64,000 nucleotides of DNA, from positions 4,836,001-4,900,000 of the forward strand of contig NC_070561.1 in the NCBI RefSeq assembly GCF_026914185.1, read 5' to 3'. Origin of the DNA: Puccinia triticina. Lineage: Eukaryota > Basidiomycota > Pucciniomycetes > Pucciniales > Pucciniaceae. A program made the translations under genes and the position numbers. Within the stretch, counting starts at the first letter, position 1. Each line of letters starts with the position of its first letter. This document shows positions 57,373-64,000 of this stretch, piece after piece. Below the pieces are notes generated by a model. It did not search any database. It worked only from the letters and a program-made list of their open reading frames with translations, and had not been told where the DNA came from.

Positions 57373-58367
57373 ATGATTTCGTCCAGCGCTACGTCCACGC
57401 CTTCATCGCCACAAGAGATCCTTGAACCATCGTTAGAGTACTCGTCCAACACCTCTATTTCCTCATTGCAGCTTGATGAAGAAGCCGTAATTTGTCCCAG
57501 CCATGAGTTCCCGTTCTCGATTCGACGAGCGCATTCGTTTGTCAACAACGTCCCCGTATACAATGCTTTTGCAAGAGATAGCTTTAAACCAGAAGAAGTG
57601 GATGCTCTTCGCCATTATATCCAGCAAGGACTCCTCGCCTTCGCTCGTGAGGACCTCGACGACCCAGTAGCGGCTCGCAACGCCCGTCTCCGGTTATACA
57701 GCCGATTTCACGACGCCTTTACACATGTATGTCGAGTGGATTCTGTATGTATATAACGAAAAGGACTAGAAGAAGGATGATATAATACTAATACTTTAAT
57801 CCCTGATTTGTTAGATGGATTCTCATTCTATAATTGATGCCATGGTAGCAGAGACTGAGGAAAGGAATGCCCTGGAGTTGTTAAGGGTGAGGGACCAAGT
57901 GGAAGAGGAGGAAGATGGTTGGAGGGTAGAAGCAGAAATGGAGAGGATAAGAGCTGAGGGTAAGTTCCATTTTTTATTCTTTATTGAGGATTTTTACTAA
58001 TGTTATGCTTTAATTTTCTTTTGATGTCTTTTGAATTTTTATTTTTATTTTTATTTATTTTTATTTTTAGATAAGGAGAAGGGAAAAGAGAAGGAGGAAA
58101 GTGAAATGGAAGAGGGTGATGTAGTGTTAAAAGAAGAAGAGGTGAGCTTTTGATTTTTATATTTAGTTATTTTATTTGAGAGTGTTTTGAGACTGATTTA
58201 TATATTTCTGATTTGTTTATAGATTTTATTTTATTTTGTTTTTATGTTATTTGTGTAAGAAGATGAGAAAGAGAAAAGAGAAGAGAAATGAATTGATTAT
58301 TCCTTATTTATTATTTTTACCTAGAGTGGTATTCCTTGACATGAGCTGCAGCAAACCTTCTCGCTAA
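57373..58367 (+). CDS. Spliced gene of unknown function, antisense to Ty3-2 (about 225 aa)
   Basis: The exons are 57373-57726, 57815-57959, 58071-58141 and 58260-58367, with donors GTATGT, GTAAGT and GTGAGC, acceptors TTAG, TTTTTAG and GTAAG, and all phases compatible. Exon 1 (MISSSATSTPSSPQEILEPS) has a Ser-rich start, then a folded-looking part (FKPEEVDALRHYIQQGLLAF, NARLRLYSRFHDAFTHV). Later exons are highly charged (EEEEDGWRVEAEMERIR, KEKGKEKEESEMEEGD) and probably helical. No domain is recognised. The last exon overlaps the 3' end of the opposite-strand pol by 51 bp; if intron 3 is retained, the frame stops near 58154. It lies between pol and the proposed LTR, so it may be an antisense accessory gene of the element or a captured or host gene. 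Confidence 0.55.
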
Positions 58368-61300
58368 TTCTGTGCCATCCAATTCTTCCAAGATGTAAGA
58401 TCCTCCTGGGTTTTGAGCCTTGATTCTGTAAGGGCCATTCCATTTATTTTCAAAGAGCTTGCCAAACTGAGAGTCCAAAGATTTATTATACACTACTGCT
58501 AATTGACCTTTCTTTAGTGGCTGCCTTGATGTTTTCTTCTTGTTCCAATAGTCCACAGAGTTCTTCCTGGAATCCATAAGCTGCTGGTGTGCTTGCTGCA
58601 AGATGGTATCCCTGTTTTCAAGCTGCTGAGTCCTAGCCAATAAAAGATCCTGAGTTGATTCTACCTCTGACCAATCCACTCCAAAGAAGGTTTCCAATTC
58701 TAGGTCAATGGGTAAGATGGGGGGCTGTCCAAGAACTAGCTCATAAGGTGAGTAACCAGTTGATCTCTTGGTGGAAATTCTGTCTGCAAATAAAACTAAA
58801 GGTAAATAATTCCTCCACTTCTTGCCTTCTTTTCCACAGAGCTTGACCAAGGTATCCTTAATTGCCTGATGTCCTCTTTCTACCATACCATTTGCTTCAG
58901 GATAATAAGGGGTGGTGACTTTGATTTTGATTCCAGATTCCTGAAGGGATTTTTGAAATTGTTGTCCAAATTCAGAGCCTCCATCCACTGTGACTGACCA
59001 AGGGGCTCCATATCTGTAGATCCAGTTGTCCAAGAACCACTGAGAGATTTTCTTTGCCTGAATCTTTTCTAGTCCAACTGCCTCTACCCATCCAGAAAGG
59101 TCATCTCTTGCAATTACCAGGTACTTCCATTTGCCAGCTTTGATGTGAACTGTATCCAAACTGACTCTTCCAAAGATGGTTGCTGCTCCTGTAGGTTTCT
59201 TGGGTTCCATTGGCAATTTTGAACTCCTCTTCTGGCAAGCTTCACAAGACTGAACCCACTTGGTAACACCTCTCTTGAGACCTGGCCACCAAAATCTGAG
59301 TTTAATTCTTCTGTAGGTTTCAGCAATACCTCTGTGGCCTAAGGATTCATGAAGGGAATTGAGGATGGATTTCTGAGCTGAAGGAGAGGTGACTACTATC
59401 TGGGAGAATGGTTTGTTGATCCTGTGCAAGACTCCATTGGAAAGGAAAAAGTTGGCTGATTTGTGCAAAATTTGCTTGAATTCCAGGCTGCTGCATCCTG
59501 GAGGTTTGTTCATGGTTGAAAGGTATTCCTGGAGATGCTTCCAAATTCCTTGCTGCAAGTTACTTACCCCCTCCTCCAACTGAGCTGATGTCCCCAGAAG
59601 CAGGCCAAAAGAAGAATGTTTAGTTCCAAATCCAGGGTGAGGTTTGATCCAGGTTTCATCTTCATCAAAGCTAGGACAATCATCTTCATCAGAATCAGGG
59701 GGTCTTCTTGAAAGTCCATCAGGTAAGGTGAAAGTTTTTCCAGGAGTGTGAACAAGGTCATAGGAGAATAACTGAATAAATCCAATCCATCTGTTCATAG
59801 GGGCATTGGGAAGTGAAGGGTTGTTGATCATTCCAATAAGGCACTGGGCATCCACTCTAAGTTGAAAATGTTGACCCCACAGTTTGGTTTGAAGCTTCTT
59901 GAGGATCTTGGCAACACCACAGAGTTCTAATTTGGATTGTGAGTACTTTGATTCCCTGGGTGAAAAGACTACTGACTCATATAACACAGGCCTATCCATT
60001 CCATCAGAATCCTGTTGAGTAAGTACAGCACCTGCAGCAATAACACTGGAGTCCACTGAGAGTTTGATTAAGCCAGCATCAGGTCCATAGTCCAATTTCT
60101 TCAGGGTGATGTCAGTTCCAACAATCCTCTTGAGGTCTTCAAAGGCATCCTGGCAATCTTCAGTCCAATCCCAAGAGGAGTCTTTTCTGGTGAGTCTTCT
60201 GAGTGGAGCAGTGATGGTTGAGTAATTTTTGATGAACATTCTAACATATACACAGATACCTAGGAATCCTCTGACATCTGAAGGAGTGGTGGGAGTTGGC
60301 CAGGTTTCAATCTTGTTGAGCTTCTTGATGGATATCCTTCTTCCTTCCTTACAAACCACATGGCCAACCAGATCCAGGGCAGGTACACAGCAAGCAAATT
60401 TCTTCCCAGAGATAGTGAGTCCAGCTTCTTCAATCCTGAAAAGTATCCTCTCCAAAGTAATGGCATATTCATACATAAATCTTCTGATCTGGGGGTTTTC
60501 CTTTAGAGTTTCTTCATTGTAGTCAGAGGTTGGTCCTTTTATACCTCCATCATCCACAAAGATACCCATATGCTGAGGTAATTCATCCTGGAGTATCCAC
60601 ATCATTTGGGCCTGATATACTGCAACTGAATTGGTGGCTCCTTGGGGTAATCTGGTAAGTTGAAATCTTCCAAGGGGTGTTTCAAAGGTGGTTAAAGGTC
60701 TGGATTCTGGAGCTAATTCTCTTTCATCATATCCTCCCATGATATCACCTAGTCCATAGCAAGCCCTTCCAGTGAATGATTCAATGAGTTCCTCTGTCTT
60801 TGGTGGTAGTCCAGCGTCCTTAATGGTGACTTTGTTGAGTTTCTGAAGGTCATGTACAATTCTGAGCTTACCATCCTGCTTCTTTACACAAAATATAGGG
60901 CTGGAATAACTGGAAAAGGATTGTTCATAGAGGCCAGTGCTGAGTCTTTCCCTTACCAATTCTATAACCTGGTCTTTGATGGGTGCAGGGATTGGAATTG
61001 GTTTCTGTTGCCAAGGTTCATGGGGAATGACTGGAATGATATAAGGTTGTCCATAGGTGTGTTTAAGAAGGCCTCTTTCTGTTTCTACAAAAGCCAAAGC
61101 ACCTTGTCTAATCACAATTACCCATACTAGTAGGAGATATTCTTGAGGAGAGAGCCATCCAGGAGGTCCAAAGTTGATGAGGTCCAGCCTTTCTTGGGTA
61201 ATCTTGGAGGTAGGAATGAATGGTGGGGGAAAAGGGTTCAAAGGAGTGAGGTAAGGATCCCTGGAGAGTGGTGGCCTTGATAAGGGAGGGTTGAGAGATA

Positions 61301-61487
61301 ATGGCATTGGTTGGTTTACTGGTTTTATTTTTTTTAGAGTTGATTTATACTTTGCTGAATGAGTGACTACAGTTTGTTGCTTTTGGTTATTTTCCAGGGT
61401 TGCAGTTGTAAGAGAGGGGAACTGAAAACCTGGTCTTAATCTAAAAAATTTACCAGTCCAGAATTGGAAGGTATGCTGGTTTCCCAC
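58317..61487 (-). CDS. Ty3-2 Pol: reverse transcriptase, RNase H and integrase
   Basis: An uninterrupted 1,056-codon frame. RT core: FGLGD-like YGLGDIMGGYDE, then LPQGATNS and GIFVDDGGIKG (catalytic VDD). RNase H region: LKLSVDSSVIAAGAVL-like segment and HTPGKTFTLPDGLSRR. Integrase: HESLGHRGIAETYRRI...CEACQKR zinc finger, then DDLSGW, VDGGSEFG and EANGMVERG. No ATG lies at its start; it overlaps the PR frame by 52 bp in the -1 frame, with slippery sequence at 61442-61451, so translation is probably by frameshift. It makes and integrates element DNA. No lesion is seen in this part. Confidence 0.93.
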   Translation of the reverse strand: MGNQHTFQFWTGKFFRLRPGFQFPSLTTATLENNQKQQTVVTHSAKYKSTLKKIKPVNQPMPLSLNPPLSRPPLSRDPYLTPLNPFPPPFIPTSKITQERLDLINFGPPGWLSPQEYLLLVWVIVIRQGALAFVETERGLLKHTYGQPYIIPVIPHEPWQQKPIPIPAPIKDQVIELVRERLSTGLYEQSFSSYSSPIFCVKKQDGKLRIVHDLQKLNKVTIKDAGLPPKTEELIESFTGRACYGLGDIMGGYDERELAPESRPLTTFETPLGRFQLTRLPQGATNSVAVYQAQMMWILQDELPQHMGIFVDDGGIKGPTSDYNEETLKENPQIRRFMYEYAITLERILFRIEEAGLTISGKKFACCVPALDLVGHVVCKEGRRISIKKLNKIETWPTPTTPSDVRGFLGICVYVRMFIKNYSTITAPLRRLTRKDSSWDWTEDCQDAFEDLKRIVGTDITLKKLDYGPDAGLIKLSVDSSVIAAGAVLTQQDSDGMDRPVLYESVVFSPRESKYSQSKLELCGVAKILKKLQTKLWGQHFQLRVDAQCLIGMINNPSLPNAPMNRWIGFIQLFSYDLVHTPGKTFTLPDGLSRRPPDSDEDDCPSFDEDETWIKPHPGFGTKHSSFGLLLGTSAQLEEGVSNLQQGIWKHLQEYLSTMNKPPGCSSLEFKQILHKSANFFLSNGVLHRINKPFSQIVVTSPSAQKSILNSLHESLGHRGIAETYRRIKLRFWWPGLKRGVTKWVQSCEACQKRSSKLPMEPKKPTGAATIFGRVSLDTVHIKAGKWKYLVIARDDLSGWVEAVGLEKIQAKKISQWFLDNWIYRYGAPWSVTVDGGSEFGQQFQKSLQESGIKIKVTTPYYPEANGMVERGHQAIKDTLVKLCGKEGKKWRNYLPLVLFADRISTKRSTGYSPYELVLGQPPILPIDLELETFFGVDWSEVESTQDLLLARTQQLENRDTILQQAHQQLMDSRKNSVDYWNKKKTSRQPLKKGQLAVVYNKSLDSQFGKLFENKWNGPYRIKAQNPGGSYILEELDGTELARRFAAAHVKEYHSR

Positions 61488-63019
61488 TTCTGATTACTGG
61501 GGAGTATGATTGGAACCAAAAAAGTCTGACCAGCTGAATCCATGATTGAAAGTGCTTCTCCTCTGGCTCCATTGTAGTTGATGTTAGCTGAGACATCCAT
61601 CAAGAAAGGCTTTCCAATAATCATCTGAACTGGTCCTTTGGCTACCCAGAAATGAACTGTCCTGACTACTTTCCCAATGGTTACCTCCACATCTTCAGCA
61701 ATTCCAGGTATATCAGTAAGGTGACCTCCAATTCCTTTGAGCTTCATAGATTTAGCAGTGAGTACTAATCCAAGTTTATGTGCAAGAGTTTCAGGAATAA
61801 TGTTGACCATAGAGCCAGTATCCAAGAGTGCTTGATGTTTCTCTCCTCCAATAGTGATGGTGATGTACCCAAGAGGACAGGAATAGTGAGTAGTGGGTGA
61901 CTCCTGTGCTGGTTCTTCTTCATCCTCCATGTCTGTGAAGTTTGCTGATTTGACACCATCTAATGGGACTCTTCTGTTGGTGATCTTCTTCCTGATACAG
62001 TCAGTAACTCCTGGTGATATAGCAAAGATTTCTCCAAAGGCCAACTCCATCTTTCCTGCAGTCAACATCCTACTAGCCACTTCTTCTTCAATTCCTGGGT
62101 ATTCCTTGGCCAAGGTCTTTTCCAAATAGGTCTTCTTAACTGGTTTGTCCTTAGGTGCAGTGGTTGAATCCTTGTCCTTATCCTGGAATCTGACTTGAGA
62201 GGAGCCTTTAGAAGCAGGGGATTTGGAAGCACTAAGAGTGGGGGGCTGGGCCATGTGAAGTAATTCCTCTGTATCCATGTCCATTAGGTCCTGTTTCTCC
62301 TTCCTGATCCTTTTGTCTGACTTGGCTGTTTCCTCCTCATCCTGATCCTTAGAATTGTTTCTGGTCCTCTTTCCAAGGTCTGCTTCATAACTATGGGCTT
62401 GATAATAGGCTGGGTCCTCCTCTAATTGGCCAAAAGAAGATGTGAGCTTAGTTTTAGAGTACTCTTCCACTGGGGTTCTGATTGGCCTGCTTGGAATCCA
62501 TGGAATAACTGATTTGTCTGGAAGTTTGTAATCTCTTCCATCCTTGATAACAGCACCACTAGACATGTCCTGGGAAAGTTGAGAGCAGCTGTTGGTTCCA
62601 TGGAATAACTGATTTGTCTGGAAGTTTGTAATCTCTTCCATCCTTGATAACAGCACCACTAGACATGTCCTGGGAAAGTTGAGAGCAGCTGTTGGTTCCA
62701 TGGGTTTCCTGGTGACAATAATAACATTTGAATGGCCAGGTCCTAGCAGGTTTGTCCATGTGGGGAGGTAGTCCTTTGCCAGCAGTGAGAGATGCAAGTT
62801 GTTTGGTAAGGAGTTCCACTTGTTTGTCCAGAGAAGTAGAAGCAGTAGGGGCAGCTCCCTGAGTAGCAGGTGTGGGTTTGGAGGTCCTAGGTGAGTTGTC
62901 CAAAGTGAATTTCTCTTCTGCCCTCCATTCAGTCCTTCTGTTGACCACTGATCTTGAGTAAACTTCCTGGTGAATGTAGGTAAGAAGAGTTTCAGTGTCT
63001 GGCAAGATATCACCTCCAT
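61436..63019 (-). CDS. Ty3-2 protease-containing frame downstream of Gag
   Basis: The functional part runs from about 62597 to 61436; upstream of that the frame is the shadow of Gag. The protease signature is ALLDTGSMVNIIPETLAHKLG (DTGS active site). A Lys/Glu-rich linker precedes it (KRTRNNSKDQDEEETAKSDK). It was originally continuous with Gag: a 100-bp tandem duplication (62498-62597 and 62598-62697) now separates them. The end VNFLD-stop overlaps Pol. Confidence 0.85.
   Translation of the reverse strand: MEVISCQTLKLFLPTFTRKFTQDQWSTEGLNGGQKRNSLWTTHLGPPNPHLLLRELPLLLLLLWTNKWNSLPNNLHLSLLAKDYLPTWTNLLGPGHSNVIIVTRKPMEPTAALNFPRTCLVVLLSRMEEITNFQTNQLFHGTNSCSQLSQDMSSGAVIKDGRDYKLPDKSVIPWIPSRPIRTPVEEYSKTKLTSSFGQLEEDPAYYQAHSYEADLGKRTRNNSKDQDEEETAKSDKRIRKEKQDLMDMDTEELLHMAQPPTLSASKSPASKGSSQVRFQDKDKDSTTAPKDKPVKKTYLEKTLAKEYPGIEEEVASRMLTAGKMELAFGEIFAISPGVTDCIRKKITNRRVPLDGVKSANFTDMEDEEEPAQESPTTHYSCPLGYITITIGGEKHQALLDTGSMVNIIPETLAHKLGLVLTAKSMKLKGIGGHLTDIPGIAEDVEVTIGKVVRTVHFWVAKGPVQMIIGKPFLMDVSANINYNGARGEALSIMDSAGQTFLVPIILPSNQKWETSIPSNSGLVNFLD
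62498..62697. repeat. 100-bp perfect-looking tandem duplication in Ty3-2
   Basis: Two adjacent copies begin CCATGGAATAACTG. A 100-bp unit is not a multiple of three, so it shifts the reading frame between Gag and protease. Confidence 0.95.
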
Positions 63020-63980
63020 CCTTTGAGGCTAGCATTTGATTGTCCTTCATCAAGCTCCTAGTAACCCTTTGATCCAGATCCTTGTGAAGAGTTTCCAAAA
63101 GAAGGTGTCTAAATTCCTCCAGGCTGGTACTGTACCCCATTCTTACCAAGTAGTGAGTGATGGTTTCAAACTTGTTTCTGAATGTGTTGAAGGTTTCCAA
63201 GGTGCTGATTCCTCCATCCTGAGCTGATTTGTAGACTAGTTTCCTGAGATCCTCCCTGGTATATCTGACCAATGGCTGAGAGGTTCCAAATCTGGTGAGT
63301 AACTGTTTCTTCAGGGTTTCCCAATCCAAGTTTTCATGGTCTGACATGTCTTCCACTTCATCCTTAAGGTCCAACCCTTTGATAAAAGCAATGATTTGTC
63401 CAGCCATTTCCTTAGAGTTAGCACCATCATCTCTTCCAGCACTTTCATACCTTCTAATGAATTTCTCCACAGGCATGTTGGTTCCATCAAAGAAGAGCTC
63501 CTTGTCCATGGGTTTGATCTTTACTCCTCTGCTGACAGGATCCTGATACCTAGGCATAGCTGGTTCCTTATTTAAAAAGTGAGTGTTGGACCTGGTGGAG
63601 TGTGTTGAGTCGTCCCTTTGGCTCTGGAACCTGGGAAAGCGGGGTGGAGGTGCCTCTAAATCTTCTGAATCTTCTGAAGGCTGATTGGTATCTCTATATC
63701 CTATGTATCTAGGAATACCAGAAGTCTGAGGTCCAAATGGAGGTCTGTAAGAACTGGAGTTGACTTGTGGAGCAGAAGAAACCTGAGGATCTGGAGCATT
63801 GGAAGAAGCCTGTGGACCTGGACCAGTAGAAGAAGGTTGGTAACTTGGACCAGTAGGAGGAACCTGAGTCTGACCAGCATTGGAAGTGGTGGAGTCCTGA
63901 ACTGCAGCATTACTGGATGGATCCACTGGAGGGTAAAGACTGGGAGCAACATTGGTGTTGGGGGATCCTTGGGCAGACAT
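62559..63980 (-). pseudogene. Ty3-2 Gag, truncated by the duplication
   Basis: ATG at 63978-63980 (MSAQGSPNTNVAPS). A Pro/Ser/Gln-rich N terminus of about 110 residues is followed by the capsid-type retrotransposon Gag region (FFDGTNMPVEKFIRRYESAG through ELRKLVYKSAQDG) and a zinc knuckle CYYCHQETHGTNSC (CX2CX4HX4C). The frame is lost inside the second duplication copy and stops at 62559. Gag would form the particle; the copy can no longer make a Gag-PR fusion. Confidence 0.88.
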
Positions 63981-64000
63981 GATTGAAACAGGTAAGTTGA

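Larger units (their letters stand above)
54304..64000 (-). mobile_element. Second Ty3/gypsy retrotransposon (Ty3-2), cut by the right edge
   Basis: Gag, PR and RT-RNase H-INT frames occupy 63980-58317 on the minus strand. A candidate 3' LTR with purine tract lies at 54304-55427. The 5' LTR is outside the window, so the limits and target repeat cannot be confirmed. About 2.9 kb separates pol from the proposed LTR and contains repeats and an antisense gene. Confidence 0.8.

Overview
The window looks like repeat-dense DNA from a filamentous basidiomycete, most probably a rust fungus (Pucciniales). The reasons are short spliceosomal introns (about 66-110 nt, GTRNGT donors, CTAAC branch points), Ty1/copia and Ty3/gypsy elements at several stages of decay, hAT-like and Tc1/mariner-like non-autonomous elements, and few host genes. 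The lineage call is an inference; no marker gene fixes the species.

Layout. 1-387 (minus): start of a gag-like reading frame leaving the window. 963-2211: 46-bp satellite with CCGGTCAT palindromes around a unique spacer. 2212-3745: 173-bp satellite. 4370-4980: GTTACG-type MITE. 6161-21956 (minus): a host gene, possibly alpha-arrestin-like, broken by a stack of insertions. One is a foldback element (7244-9250) that itself holds a TA-target MITE and a satellite-bearing hAT-like element. The other is a 12.2-kb Ty3/gypsy element (9406-21640) whose 5' LTR was entered by a 4.1-kb Tc1/mariner-like transposon (9564-13683). 22970-23361: second GTTACG MITE. 24164-30112 (minus): two tandem eight-exon paralogues with a seven-transmembrane layout. 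31113-31180: tRNA-like SINE candidate. 33882-34012: small MITE. 34394-37023 (minus): SFP1-like C2H2 zinc-finger protein with long Gln/His tracts. 38162-39018: second satellite-bearing hAT-like element. 39931-45716: young, intact Ty1/copia element (Copia-A). 47428-48542: third inverted-repeat element carrying a CCGGTCAT satellite. 48823-54270: decayed Ty1/copia element (Copia-B). 54304-64000 (minus): a second Ty3/gypsy element, cut by the right edge, with a spliced antisense gene between pol and its putative 3' LTR.

How the parts work together. Host functions readable here are a zinc-finger regulator, the paired membrane proteins and the broken gene; the rest is transposon biology. The most informative signals are: a Copia-A C terminus encoded, with an intron, in the U3 part of its LTR; half-tRNA primer sites in both copia elements that imply cleavage at the same tRNA position; a Ty3 accessory ORF whose intron contains the Gag-Pol start codon; a canonical -1 frameshift site between PR and RT in the second Ty3 element; and one palindromic satellite core carried inside several unrelated-looking inverted-repeat elements.

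All gene models were made by eye from reading frames, splice signals and internal comparison. No database search was run.
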